Positions 1-8,423 of a stretch of DNA of 30,794 nucleotides are shown here, in pieces (the first letter of the stretch is position 1; each line of letters opens with the position of its first letter). Both the position numbers and the translations under genes were made by a program. Under the pieces are notes generated by a model. That model worked only from the letters and a program-made list of their open reading frames with translations, was not told the DNA's origin and made no database searches. The DNA is taken from assembly GCA_052148715.1 (NCBI GenBank), contig JBKQHQ010000036.1, positions 1 through 30,794 on the forward strand, in the 5' to 3' direction. The DNA comes from JBKQHQ01 sp052148715 (GTDB lineage Bacteria; Pseudomonadota; Alphaproteobacteria; Rhizobiales; Xanthobacteraceae).

Positions 1-20
1 TTTCCGGGAAATACTCCGGG

Positions 21-356
21 TCAGTACCGCCCCAAATAGACGACTTGTTTGGGACGGTGCGTCCCGTGATGACGTGCCGCAAGCTGTCGCTGCCGCGTCC
101 GTGCGATCCTCTGGCTTTGGCTCCCACTTCTTGCGTACGTCCTCCCAAAATCGGCCACGGTGTCAGGCCGCACACTCCGAATCGCGCTGACAACGGGATA
201 TCCGTTCGGATACGGATCGGTCGGCAATCCGGAGGCCCGATCGGGCGCGGTTGTCGGATATGGATCGACAATCGTCTGCGCTTGCGTTGCGGTTGCCGAG
301 GCAACAATGCCCACCAGCGCCGCGGCAACGATCGCTAACTTGCTCTTGGTTAACAT
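21..356 (-). CDS. small exported protein of unknown function
   Basis: Protein of 111 residues. It starts with a charged MLTKSK and a hydrophobic stretch rich in Ala and Val, ending in an Ala-x-Ala type site (TQAQ), so a Sec signal peptide cleaved near residue 27 is likely. The mature part is short and polar, contains two DPYP motifs (one before and one after the first Gly/Pro stretch) and ends in a basic tail. I do not recognise a family. An AGGAG lies 7 bases before the ATG at 356, while the in-frame ATG at 362 is only one base from it, so the shorter start is chosen. Transcribed divergently from rpoH. A periplasmic or secreted location is inferred. Confidence 0.6.
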   Translation of the reverse strand: MLTKSKLAIVAAALVGIVASATATQAQTIVDPYPTTAPDRASGLPTDPYPNGYPVVSAIRSVRPDTVADFGRTYARSGSQSQRIARTRQRQLAARHHGTHRPKQVVYLGRY

Positions 357-362
357 GGTCAT

Positions 363-635
363 TCTCCTGGACTTTTATTCCCCGCGGCGGTCAAGGCACC
401 GCGGTCACCGGTCACAGGTAGGAAGTTCAACCGATGCTTTAATTGCGGAATTGCGCAAGAGACTTGTTCCGTTTTCCGAATAATCGATGCCGCTGCGCAT
501 TTCGGCGAAATGCCTGAAAAGGCGGGTGATTTCTAACAACTAATTTAATGGCGCCGCGGTGATCCTAGTTTAATCTTCAAGCGTTGATGGTGTAATCGCC
601 TCCTGATCCACGGGCGTAACTTGGAGGGCGCTGTC
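363..635. promoter_or_regulatory. divergent intergenic region upstream of rpoH
   Basis: This gap holds the promoters of the small exported protein (leftward) and rpoH (rightward). It is less GC-rich than the flanking genes around 531-590 and contains one copy of a 24-bp sequence that recurs after rpoH. No RpoH-type or EcfG-type promoter could be assigned with confidence. A GGAGGG at 623-628 is the ribosome binding site for the rpoH ATG at 636. Confidence 0.4.
531..554 (+). repeat. 24-bp direct repeat, copy 1
   Basis: Begins TTCTAACAAC and ends AATTTAATGGCGC. It matches the copy at 1671-1694 in 23 of 24 positions (the difference is T or C at position 11). This copy ends about 80 bp before the rpoH start codon. 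Confidence 0.6.
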
Positions 636-1535
636 ATGGCCCACGCCGCGGCTTTGCCGATCTTCACCGCTGAATCCGGTCTTACTCGCTATCTCGAGGA
701 AATCCGCCGGTTCCCGCTGCTCAGTCCGCAGGAAGAATACATGCTGGCCCAACGCTGGCGCGAGCATGGCGACCGCGAGGCGGCGCATCGGCTTGTCACC
801 AGCCATTTGCGCCTGGTCGCCAAGATCGCAATGGGCTACCGCGGCTACGGCTTGCCGATCGCCGAGGTCATCTCGGAAGGCAATGTCGGTCTCATGCAGG
901 CGGTCCGACGCTTCGAGCCCGAAAGGGGCTTCCGTCTCGCCACCTATGCGATGTGGTGGATCAAGGCGTCACTCCAGGAATACATCCTGCGCTCGTGGTC
1001 GCTGGTGAAGATGGGAACTACGGCGAACCAGAAGAAGCTGTTCTTCAACCTGCGCAAGGCCAAGAGCAAGATCGCCGCCCTCGAGGAAGGGGACCTGCGC
1101 CCGGACCAGGTCGAGCTGATCGCCAAGCGCCTGGGCGTTACCGAGCGGGAGGTGATCGACATGAACCGTCGGCTCGGCGGCGACGCCTCGCTCAACACGC
1201 CGATCGGCGATGAGGGCCAAACCAGCGAATGGCAGGATTGGCTCATCGACGACACGCCGAGCCAGGAGCGGGTGCTGGCCGAGAACGAGGAACTCGGCAA
1301 CCGGCGCAAGGCGCTCGGCGAGGCGCTTGGCGTGCTCAACGATCGCGAGCGGCGCATCTTCGAGGCCCGCCGTCTCGCCGATACGCCGGCGACGCTCGAG
1401 GATCTCGCCGAGGAATTCCGCGTCTCGCGCGAGCGGGTGCGCCAGATCGAGGTGCGCGCCTTCGAGAAGGTGCAGAGGGTCGTGCAGCATCGGGTCGCCG
1501 CCATGGAACGGCCGGAGGCGCTGACGGCACACTGA
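636..1535 (+). CDS. rpoH: RNA polymerase sigma-32 factor RpoH
   Basis: Heat-shock-type sigma factor of 299 residues, the usual RpoH length. It directs RNA polymerase to heat-shock promoters. Region 2 is clear: the HLRLVAKIA and YGLPIAEVISEGNVGLMQA stretches, then FRLATYAMWWIKASLQEYI. The RpoH box QKKLFFNLR follows directly, which separates RpoH from RpoD and RpoS. Region 4 carries the ERRIFEARRL and SRERVRQIEVRAFEKV helix-turn-helix. The ATG at 636 is chosen because GGAGGG lies 7 bases upstream; the TTG 15 bases earlier overlaps that site. Rhizobia often have several rpoH paralogues, and the window cannot tell which one this is. Confidence 0.96.
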   Translation: MAHAAALPIFTAESGLTRYLEEIRRFPLLSPQEEYMLAQRWREHGDREAAHRLVTSHLRLVAKIAMGYRGYGLPIAEVISEGNVGLMQAVRRFEPERGFRLATYAMWWIKASLQEYILRSWSLVKMGTTANQKKLFFNLRKAKSKIAALEEGDLRPDQVELIAKRLGVTEREVIDMNRRLGGDASLNTPIGDEGQTSEWQDWLIDDTPSQERVLAENEELGNRRKALGEALGVLNDRERRIFEARRLADTPATLEDLAEEFRVSRERVRQIEVRAFEKVQRVVQHRVAAMERPEALTAH

Positions 1536-2064
1536 AGGCTGGTTTCCGCCTCCCGTGATCCACCTGAAATTGGATCAGCATGTTCAGCAGGTGATGACTG
1601 GGCTGCACAAGCAAAAGGCCCCATCGTTGCGCCGACAGCCGCGGTTGCTCTATTTTAAGGGGAAGTTGAATTCTAACAACCAATTTAATGGCGCTTCCGG
1701 GATCGGGCGCCTACGTTAAGCCTAAGATAAGATACTGGTGCTGTGTTACACGTGAGATAAAATAACGGTTCGGATCGGCATCACCGGAGGACGGTGACGG
1801 GTTCGGGCTCAGGGACGGAACGCATAGGCGGTTTCGCCACGACGCGCATTGCCGACGGCAGGCGCGTACCGCGCCCACATTCGCGCTCGCCCGAGTTCTG
1901 CGCCGGCCCGACCGTCAAGGCAGATGGAAAATCCCATGCCGCTGGTGCAAAATGGTTGGCACGACACTTGCCAAGTGACCAAGGAAACCGACGGCCGAAG
2001 AATGTCGGCCCCGGAGGCGGCCGCTGACGAGATCATCGGTGCCGCGGCAGGCGGGGGCGAATCG
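1536..2064. other. intergenic region between rpoH and the two-component operon
   Basis: About 530 bp without a convincing gene. It contains the second 24-bp repeat copy and an A/T-richer stretch (about 1715-1770) with two AGATAA motifs (AAGATAAGATAC and GAGATAAAATAA). The response-regulator frame stays open upstream to an ATG at 1849, but that extension does not align with the receiver family and is treated as untranslated. The promoter of the two-component operon probably lies here. Confidence 0.35.
1671..1694 (+). repeat. 24-bp direct repeat, copy 2
   Basis: Matches the copy at 531-554 in 23 of 24 positions. It lies after rpoH and about 370 bp before the response-regulator start codon. Confidence 0.6.
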
Positions 2065-2742
2065 ATGCCTAGGGTGCTTCTCATCGAGGACGACAAGGAG
2101 ACCGCTGCCGAAATCAGGGCCGAGCTCGGCGATCATGGTCTTGACGTCGACTGGGCCGCGAACGGGATCGAAGGGCTGGACAAAGCGCGTTCAGGCGGAG
2201 CAGAAGCCATCATTGTCGATCGCCTGTTGCCGGGGATGGACGGCCTCACCATCATCGAAGCCCTGCGGCAGGAGGGGCTCCGCACGCCGGTCCTGGTCTT
2301 GAGCGCGCTCGGGGCGGTGGACGACCGGGTGCGCGGATTGCGCGCGGGAGGCGACGACTATCTGACCAAACCCTTCGCCACGGTCGAGTTGATCGCCCGG
2401 ATCGAGGCGCTGCTGCGCCGGCCGGCGGAAAGCCGCGATACGGTGTTGCGCGTGGGGCCGCTCGAGCTCGATCTCATCGAGCGCACCGCCAAGCGCGGGG
2501 ACCGCGTGATCGACCTGCTGCCGCGCGAGTTCCGGCTGCTCGAATACATGATGCGCCGCAAAGAGCAGATGCTGACGCGGACCATGCTGTTGGAAGAGGT
2601 TTGGAATTACAAGTTCGTCCCGCAGACCAACCTCGTCGATGTGCACATGGGGCGGCTGCGGCGCAAGGTGGACGAGCCGTCCGAGCCGCCGATGATTCAC
2701 AACGTGCGCGGCGTGGGTTTCATCCTCCGTGCGCCTTCCTGA
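2065..2742 (+). CDS. OmpR/PhoB-family response regulator
   Basis: DNA-binding response regulator of 225 residues. The receiver domain (about 1-115) has the acidic pair Asp9-Asp10, phospho-acceptor Asp52 in VDRLLPGMDG, Ser80 and Lys102 in LTKPF, so it looks functional. The C-terminal winged helix (about 128-222) contains LLPREFRLLEYM, the LLEEVW recognition segment and the VRGVGFIL end typical of OmpR/PhoB proteins. The ATG at 2065 follows a GGCGGGGGCGA stretch and places the receiver at residue 1. The stop overlaps the start of the kinase gene by 14 bp, so the two are surely co-transcribed and probably translationally coupled. The target genes are not evident. Confidence 0.93.
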   Translation: MPRVLLIEDDKETAAEIRAELGDHGLDVDWAANGIEGLDKARSGGAEAIIVDRLLPGMDGLTIIEALRQEGLRTPVLVLSALGAVDDRVRGLRAGGDDYLTKPFATVELIARIEALLRRPAESRDTVLRVGPLELDLIERTAKRGDRVIDLLPREFRLLEYMMRRKEQMLTRTMLLEEVWNYKFVPQTNLVDVHMGRLRRKVDEPSEPPMIHNVRGVGFILRAPS

Positions 2743-4087
2743 TTTCGTACGCACGACCACATTTCTCTGGACGCTGGTCGTCGCCGGCGCGTTCGTTCTG
2801 TGCACTCTGCTGCTGTTCGGCTTCGTCTATTGGCAGACCGCCGCCTACATGACCTCCAAAATCGACGGCGAGATTCTTCAAGCCCTGCAGGTTTTCGCGG
2901 CCAATCCACCGGAGTCGCGGCTGACGGAGATCGACGATCGATTGCGCCAGGATCCCCGGCGCGTGAAGATGGCGGGCCTGTTCGGCGCCGACGGTCATCG
3001 CATCGCGGGCAACATGGAACGCCTGCCGCCGGGCCTTATGCCGGACCAGCCGGACAACGCCGTGGTCGTTCGGGTCGACAACCGCGGCCGTGAGACGCAG
3101 AACGTGCGGCTCGCCGTGCATCCCCTGCCGAACGGCGAGGTTTTGGCCATCGGCCGGGACATCGACGAGATCGATGAAATCGCCAAAACCATCGGACGGG
3201 CGCTCGCGCTCGGCCTGCTCCCGGCCTCGGCTCTGGCGGTGGGTATCGGACTGGTGTTGAGCTTCCGCGCTCGCGATCGGCTCTCGGAGGTCAATCGGCG
3301 AGTCCAACGTATCGTGGAAGGCGATCTGCGCCAGCGGCTGCCGACCCGCGGGGGCGATGACCCCTTCGACCAACTCGCCGTCAGCGTCAACCGGATGCTG
3401 GGCGAGATCGAAGCCTTAATCCAAGAGATTGCCGGCGTGGGCGACGACATCGCGCATGACCTGCGCACGCCGCTCACCCGCGTGCGGGTCCACCTCGAGC
3501 GCGGCCGCGCGCACGCCTCGACGCTGCCGGAATTGCGCACGGTCGTCGATCAGTCGATCGCCGGTCTCGACCAATCATTGGCCATTATCACGGCGCTGTT
3601 GCGCATCGCCGAGATCGAGCATAGCCGCCGGCTCGACGGGTTCAGCCAGGTCCGATTGGCTCCCCTGCTGCGCGAGGTGAGCGATCTTTACGAGCCGATC
3701 GCCGAGGACAAGGGTGTCACTCTTCGGGTCGAAGCGGCGGACGAGGCGACCGTGCACGGCGACCGCGACCTTCTCTTCGAGGCCGTCGCCAACCTTGTCG
3801 ATAACGCCGTGAAATTCACCCCCGAAGGCGGACGTGTCGAACTCGCCTTGCTTCCTCATGAGGGCGAGACCGTCATCCGGGTGAAGGACACCGGTCCCGG
3901 TATCCCCGAGATCGAACGCAAAGCGGTGACCAAGCGCTTCTATCGCTCGGACAAGAGCCGGGGTACCGACGGGCTCGGCCTCGGCTTGAGCCTGGTCGCG
4001 GCGATCATCAAATTGCATGGCTTCCGCTTTGCAATTGCGACCGGCCCCGGTTGCACGGCGGAGATCGCTTGCCCGTCGGTGCATTGA
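2729..4087 (+). CDS. membrane sensor histidine kinase (HAMP, HisKA, HATPase)
   Basis: Partner kinase of the preceding response regulator, 452 residues, starting at a GTG inside the end of that gene. Transmembrane helix 1 is about residues 13-36. A periplasmic loop of about 120 residues follows, then helix 2 (about 156-179) and a HAMP linker. The dimerisation helix carries the phospho-acceptor His243 in IAHDLRTPLTRV. The ATP domain has the N box NLVDNAVKF (Asn355 and Asn359), the G1 box DTGPG (387-391) and the G2 box GLGLGL (415-420). All catalytic motifs are present, so it should autophosphorylate and pass phosphate to Asp52 of the regulator. The periplasmic loop has no recognisable ligand domain, so the signal is unknown. 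Confidence 0.94.
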   Translation: MRLPDFVRTTTFLWTLVVAGAFVLCTLLLFGFVYWQTAAYMTSKIDGEILQALQVFAANPPESRLTEIDDRLRQDPRRVKMAGLFGADGHRIAGNMERLPPGLMPDQPDNAVVVRVDNRGRETQNVRLAVHPLPNGEVLAIGRDIDEIDEIAKTIGRALALGLLPASALAVGIGLVLSFRARDRLSEVNRRVQRIVEGDLRQRLPTRGGDDPFDQLAVSVNRMLGEIEALIQEIAGVGDDIAHDLRTPLTRVRVHLERGRAHASTLPELRTVVDQSIAGLDQSLAIITALLRIAEIEHSRRLDGFSQVRLAPLLREVSDLYEPIAEDKGVTLRVEAADEATVHGDRDLLFEAVANLVDNAVKFTPEGGRVELALLPHEGETVIRVKDTGPGIPEIERKAVTKRFYRSDKSRGTDGLGLGLSLVAAIIKLHGFRFAIATGPGCTAEIACPSVH

Positions 4088-4347
4088 AGACGCACGCGAG
4101 AGCCTGGAACCACGGGACGTTGCTACGGACATCACGCTCGCTCGCTTGGCAGGAGGCCTTGCGCGTTGGCCTTGGAAGCAATGGTTAAGAGTCCGGCGGC
4201 ACACCAACCTGCCCGCGCATAAATTCGAATTTAGTCTTGTGAACGGAAATTTAATGGTCTTGGCGGGCCCTCCCCCATAGGTCTGTAGCGCGAGCAGTAA
4301 GCCAACCGGCCCCGCTCAGCTAAAACACTGTGACACGGAGATACGTT

Positions 4348-4548
4348 ATGAAGAAGATCCTCGCAGCTGCCGCGCTGGTCGCGCTTGTGGCGTCGCCGGC
4401 TTTGGCCCGGTCTCACAACACGGACGACTATGGGACCGAATATGTTGGGCCTTTGGGACCGAATGCGGATTGGAGCAACGTCTATATGGACAACTACGGT
4501 GGCTCCCGGTTGGTTCGCGTCCCAAACGCGTGGTCCCACACTTGGTGA
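4348..4548 (+). CDS. small exported peptide of unknown function
   Basis: Protein of 66 residues with a textbook signal peptide: MKK, a hydrophobic Ala/Leu/Val core and a PALA-R cleavage site near residue 21. The mature part of about 45 residues is rich in Asp, Tyr, Trp and Gly and lacks Cys. A CGGAG lies 7 bases before the ATG; the in-frame GTG at 4330 lies before that site and is unlikely. It stands alone after the two-component operon, 260 bp from the kinase stop, and could be a target of that system, but nothing in the sequence proves it. Family not recognised. Confidence 0.65.
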   Translation: MKKILAAAALVALVASPALARSHNTDDYGTEYVGPLGPNADWSNVYMDNYGGSRLVRVPNAWSHTW

Positions 4549-4825
4549 ACCTTCTGCGCCGCGCGAGTTCCGAGGTGCGGCCGGGCAGGATGATCGCTAA
4601 CCTGACCTTTCGCACGATAAGTGTTGGGGGCCGCGCTCACGCGGTGCCCCTCAGCTCCTGATCCACAGACGTTAATAACGTCCGCGTCCACCTCCCCTTC
4701 CCCTGCCCGCCTGATGGCGCGGAGGACAATAGGCGTTGCCAGTCTGATCTGAAGATCGACGTGCGGGAAGTCTGCGCCTGTCCGCTCCGCGCAACCGAAG
4801 ACCACTCGAGGTAAGGAGCAAGATC
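4549..4825. other. intergenic region, no gene supported
   Basis: About 280 bp between the small exported peptide and the aldo/keto reductase remnant. Short open frames on both strands have no recognisable features. An AAGGAG at 4813-4818 belongs to the remnant downstream. Confidence 0.4.
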
Positions 4826-5125
4826 ATGGCTGGTCAAGCCGAAACTCTCGAAACCACGATGGAGCTGGCCGAGATTGCCGGCACGTCGCTCAAGGTGTCG
4901 CCGGTTGCGATCGGTACTTGGGCCATCGGCGGGTGGATGTGGGGCGGAACTGATGAAGCTGAATCAGTTTCCACCATCCGGGCCGCGCTGGAGCATGGCA
5001 TCAATCTGATCGACACGGCCCCGGTCTATGGATTCGGCCGCTCCGAGGAGATCGTTGGCAAGGCGGTCGCCGACCCGGTCGGCCCGGAATTCATGGCTCC
5101 GCCACCGCGCAGCCTCGCAGCGTGA
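4826..5125 (+). pseudogene. aldo/keto reductase, 3'-truncated
   Basis: The first 80 or so residues match the N-terminus of an aldo/keto reductase: LKVSPVAIGTWAIGG, then GINLIDTAPVYGFGRSEEIVGKAV, which includes the conserved Asp and the catalytic Tyr. After AVADPV the similarity stops and the frame ends after about 15 unrelated residues. A complete enzyme has about 300-340 residues and needs a Lys and a His further on, neither of which is present. No continuation of the barrel was found before the LysR gene. The start signal is strong (AAGGAG 7 bases before the ATG), so a short peptide may still be made, but catalysis is not expected. The 3' part was probably lost by deletion. Confidence 0.8.
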
Positions 5126-5351
5126 TGCATTGCGGCGCGTCCTGGCCGGCGCCGGAAACCGGGCGCGCTCGCCGTAGCTACAGCGCCGGTATCTCTTCTC
5201 GATCGGTTGAGTCATTTTCTTGGCGGCTCCGCCACTGCAGGCAGAGCGATCAACAAACGGAGGCGACACTGCATCCGGCCTAATAGTTGTCGTGCCGACG
5301 TCTTTGCACCGCGAAATCTACCGCCCACCGAAGCAACATCACGAGGTTAGC

Positions 5352-6323
5352 ATGGATCATATGATGAATATGCGCGCGCTGGTGGAGATCGTGAACAGTG
5401 GGACTTTCACCGGGGCGGCGAAGCGGCTCAAAGTGTCGCCGGCGGCGATCACCGGCCACATCAATTCGCTCGAGGAGCGGCTCGGCGTCCAATTGCTCAG
5501 CCGTACCACGCGCAAGGTCAACCTCACCGACGCCGGCCGGACCTTCTACGAGCGCTGCACACAGATCCTCGCCGAGGTCGAGGAGGCCGAAAGCATGGTC
5601 AGCGCGCTGCAGGTGACGCCCCGAGGCACCTTGCGGCTGAACACCTCGGTCGCGCTCGCGCGGCTGGTTGCCCCGCTCATTACCGAGTACGTCAAGCTCT
5701 ATCCGGATGTCGCCTTCGACCTGGTCATGACGGATCGCATCGGCGATCTGGTGGACGAGGGCTTTGATCTGGCGCTGCGCGCGGAGCCGCTGCCCGATTC
5801 GAGCCTGGTCGTGCGACGGATCGGGCTCGGGCGGTCGGTGCTGTGCGCATCGCCGGCTTATCTCGCGGAACACGGTGTTCCCAGCACGCCGGCGGGTCTC
5901 GACCGGCACAATTGCCTCTTGCCGCTTAATTCCTTTCCCGATCGCGGCTGGCATTTCGTCGGAGCGGACGGCGAGCACGAGATCGGTGCGAGCGGGAACT
6001 TCCGCACCAACAGTGTCGAAGCGCTGCGCATGGCCGCGCTCTCCGGACACGGCATCACGCTGTTGCCGGCGGTGATCATCGCCGACGATTTGCGGGCCGG
6101 GAACCTGGTTCAACTTCTGCCGGAATTCAGGACGACCGAGGCCATCATCCAGGCGATCTATCCATCCAGCCGGCTCCTGCCGGCCAAGACGCGCACCTTC
6201 ATCGATTTTCTGGTCGGCCGCTTGCGGCAGAATCACGCCTGGGTCTCACCCCCTTTGGCCGTGGTCGGGAAGACCGGACGGATGCCGCCGCCGGCTTTGC
6301 GTCGCGTAAACGCCGTGGGGTGA
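5352..6323 (+). CDS. LysR-family transcriptional regulator
   Basis: Regulator of 323 residues. The N-terminal winged helix-turn-helix is clear (about 1-60: MRALVEIVNSGTFTGAAKRL, VSPAAITGHINSLEERLG, LLSRTTRKVNLTDAG), followed by the linker helix and a periplasmic-binding-protein-like effector domain (about 88-295). The subgroup resembles the CrgA/DmlR-like regulators, with the phrase FDLALRAEPLPDSSLVVRRIG. An ATG with GAGG 5 bases upstream fixes the start; the open frame further upstream does not fit the family. LysR genes often control a divergent neighbour, but here the gene upstream is the co-oriented, broken aldo/keto reductase, so the original target may be lost. The effector is unknown. 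Confidence 0.92.
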   Translation: MDHMMNMRALVEIVNSGTFTGAAKRLKVSPAAITGHINSLEERLGVQLLSRTTRKVNLTDAGRTFYERCTQILAEVEEAESMVSALQVTPRGTLRLNTSVALARLVAPLITEYVKLYPDVAFDLVMTDRIGDLVDEGFDLALRAEPLPDSSLVVRRIGLGRSVLCASPAYLAEHGVPSTPAGLDRHNCLLPLNSFPDRGWHFVGADGEHEIGASGNFRTNSVEALRMAALSGHGITLLPAVIIADDLRAGNLVQLLPEFRTTEAIIQAIYPSSRLLPAKTRTFIDFLVGRLRQNHAWVSPPLAVVGKTGRMPPPALRRVNAVG

Positions 6324-6458
6324 GAGCAATGGCGCCGTGGTCGAGCGCCCGATCGAGGTGCCGAGCTTCGTCGCGATCGCGCGGGATCGATCCTGATCAC
6401 CGAATCCGACTTGCTCATTCCAGGCGGTTCAAGGTGGCAGCCGGAGATCGGCCGCCGC

Positions 6459-7424
6459 CTAAGTGGGCTTGACAGCGGCAAGGCCGCTCGGCACCCGCCG
6501 GGCCAGCACATGCGGCGACGGCGTCGCCACGTTGTGCGCAAGTCCGAGCGCCGCGAGCAGCCGGATCGTGAGCCACGTCACGTCCAGCTCCCACCACAGA
6601 TGGCCGTGCCGCGCCGAGCGCGGGTCGGCATGATGATTGTTGTGCCAACCCTCGCCGTTGCTGATGATCCCGATGAGCACGTTGTTGCGGCTTGATTCGT
6701 CGGTCTCGTAGTTGCGGTAGCCCCACAGATGGGTCACCGAGTTCACCGACCATGTGATGTGCCACACCAGCACCGTCCGCACGAACACGCCCCAGATCAG
6801 CACGCTGAGGCCGAACTGCAATGCCTCAATCGCGCTGCCGCCAAGAAGCAGCTCGGCAAGGAAGGCGCCGGCAAAGAAGGCGCCCCACGAGATCAGCACG
6901 AGCCATACCCAGAAAAACCTTCGCTCAAGTCGTGCGTAGAATGGGTCACGCAGAACGTCCTTGGCGTAGCGTTCAAAAATGCCGAGGCGGGTGAGCTCCC
7001 GGTTCCTGAAAACCAGCCATCCCATGTGCGCCCACAGAAAATGGACGAACGGGCTGTGCGGGTCCGATTGGCTGTCGGCGTGCTCGTGATGCCGCCGATG
7101 GATGGCAACCCAGCGCGCCGGGGTGTCTTGGGCGCAGCACAGCCCCAGAATGGCGAACGTGTGCTCCAACCATTTCGGGCAGACGAATCCGCGGTGGGTC
7201 AGCAGCCGATGGAAACCCAGTCCGATCCCCAATGCACCGAAGACGTAAACGCCGACAAGCGCCAGGACAACGCCGGTCCAGCTGAAAAACCATGGCACGA
7301 ATGCGAAAAGTGCGAGCAGATGACAGACCGCCAGCCCGGTGGCGTCGATCCACGCTATGCGGCTCGGCAGCGTTCCCGCCGGAGCCGCGAGCCTTTGAGG
7401 CGCGTCGATGGCCAAAATGGTCAT
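6459..7424 (-). CDS. membrane acyl-CoA/fatty-acid delta-9 desaturase family protein
   Basis: Di-iron integral membrane desaturase of 321 residues, which introduces a double bond into acyl chains at the inner membrane using O2 and an electron donor. The three His boxes are intact: HRLLTH (72-77), HRRHH (109-113) and HNNHH (261-265), the stearoyl-CoA/acyl-CoA desaturase pattern. Hydrophobic segments lie around 28-70, 170-195 and 203-222. NGEGWHNNHH is a family signature. The ribosome binding site is weak (AGAGA). No ferredoxin, reductase or thioesterase gene is adjacent. Substrate position and chain length cannot be read from the sequence. The upstream gap contains tandem 10-bp repeats that may be an operator. 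Confidence 0.93.
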   Translation of the reverse strand: MTILAIDAPQRLAAPAGTLPSRIAWIDATGLAVCHLLALFAFVPWFFSWTGVVLALVGVYVFGALGIGLGFHRLLTHRGFVCPKWLEHTFAILGLCCAQDTPARWVAIHRRHHEHADSQSDPHSPFVHFLWAHMGWLVFRNRELTRLGIFERYAKDVLRDPFYARLERRFFWVWLVLISWGAFFAGAFLAELLLGGSAIEALQFGLSVLIWGVFVRTVLVWHITWSVNSVTHLWGYRNYETDESSRNNVLIGIISNGEGWHNNHHADPRSARHGHLWWELDVTWLTIRLLAALGLAHNVATPSPHVLARRVPSGLAAVKPT

Positions 7425-7657
7425 TTCTCTCTGCGGAGATGACCAGGACTGCCAACCGACGTTCCCCAGACACCTGATTCTTGGGTATCAGAGTGCGTTA
7501 TTAACCTCTCGCTGGCAAGGCCGATAGCGTATAACCATCGTATAACCACGTTCCTTTCGCTCGAAAGCGTGAATTTGCCTTGCTTGACCCAAGCCGGCGC
7601 CCTCTTTCTCCTGTCAAACCAGTGTTGTGGCTCGGACAGATCGTTCTCACCCTCGAT
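7425..7657. other. upstream region of the desaturase gene
   Basis: With the palindromic repeat that follows, this forms a gap of about 430 bp between the desaturase start and the end of the HxlR gene. It holds the tandem repeat CGTATAACCA (7528-7537 and 7539-7548) and a short hairpin CTTTCG-CT-CGAAAG at 7554-7567. No gene is supported. Confidence 0.45.
7528..7548 (-). promoter_or_regulatory. tandem 10-bp repeats, possible operator of the desaturase gene
   Basis: CGTATAACCA occurs twice with one base between, a period of 11 bp or about one DNA turn, 104-124 bp before the desaturase start codon. The regular spacing suits two regulator subunits on one face of the helix. The regulator is unknown. 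Confidence 0.35.
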
Positions 7658-7765
7658 CGTCATTCCGGGGCTCCGAGCGTAGCGAGGAGAGCCCGGAACC
7701 CAGTAAGCTCGGACCGGGGGTTACTGGATCCCGGGCTCGCCGCTTCGCGGCGCCCCAGGATGACG
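7658..7765. repeat. palindromic intergenic repeat
   Basis: The outer ends are CGTCATTCCGGGG and CCCCAGGATGACG, with further inner complementarity (GAGCCCGGAACCCAGTAA against TTACTGGATCCCGGGCTC). It resembles extragenic palindromes I associate with Bradyrhizobium and relatives. It lies after the hxlR stop and before the desaturase promoter, where it could act as a transcription terminator for the MFS-hxlR pair. Confidence 0.75.
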
Positions 7766-7859
7766 ATAGTGAATCAAGCGTGAGAACCACAACTCTAGGC
7801 GTTTCGCGCCCGTCACGGCATCGCCGACCGCGCTGTCTCCGCATAGGCGGTCGCCATGC

Positions 7860-8417
7860 TCATTTCGCGGTTCTCTTTCCCACGCCGCGTTTGCCTTTCG
7901 CCCGTGCGATATCTTGTCCTGCCGGCGTGCCCTCCCGGTGCGCTACCGCGTACCGGCGTCGGGTCCGTGCGGGAGCGGCGGGCCCCGCTGCGAACGCGAA
8001 TTCGGGCTCGGTAATCGGACGCCCGGTGATCCGATCAACAACGATCGGCTCGGCGGCTGCGCCCGTTCTGGTATCGATCACCTGCACGCTCACGCCCTCC
8101 GGCGCGAAATGCTTGTTGCCCCAGGCCAGCAGCGCGACGAGCACCGGCCGGAAGTCGCGCCCGCGTGCGGTCGGCACATATTCATCGCGTGGCGGGCGTT
8201 CGCTGTAGCGGCGGCGTTCCAGCAGTCCCGCCTCGACCAACGCCGTGAGGCGCCGCGCCAGCATGTTAGGCGCGATGCCGAGACTCTTCTGGAATTCGTC
8301 GAAGCGCGTAAGCCCGTGCAGAGCCTCGCGCATGATCAGCATGCTCCACCACTTCCCCACGCGCTCGAGACCGCGCGCGATCGGACAGGGCATGTCGCCA
8401 AAGCTTTTGTGCCGCAT
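7860..8417 (-). CDS. HxlR-family winged-helix regulator
   Basis: Regulator of 185 residues. The HxlR domain (about 8-105) has the typical CPIARGLERVGKWWSMLIMREAL start, LTRFDEFQKSLGIAPNMLARRLTALVEAGLLERR and the DEYVPTARGRDFRPVLVALLAWGNKH end. Cys11 sits at the position where many family members carry a redox-sensing Cys. The C-terminal 80 residues are less conserved, with a basic Lys/Arg-rich tail. The gene starts 6 bp after the MFS stop on the same strand, so the two form an operon. Family members usually respond to electrophiles, quinones or oxidants and repress a neighbouring gene, so control of the MFS transporter and of itself is inferred. Confidence 0.93.
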   Translation of the reverse strand: MRHKSFGDMPCPIARGLERVGKWWSMLIMREALHGLTRFDEFQKSLGIAPNMLARRLTALVEAGLLERRRYSERPPRDEYVPTARGRDFRPVLVALLAWGNKHFAPEGVSVQVIDTRTGAAAEPIVVDRITGRPITEPEFAFAAGPAAPARTRRRYAVAHREGTPAGQDIARAKGKRGVGKRTAK

Positions 8418-8423
8418 GCCACG

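Noticed and set aside
1849..2064. N-terminal extension of the response regulator
   Set aside because: The receiver domain starts exactly at the ATG at 2065, and the upstream residues have no family features.
6729..7442. Plus-strand frame of 237 residues
   Set aside because: It lies antisense to the desaturase, whose three His boxes are intact; the composition is typical of a shadow frame in GC-rich DNA.
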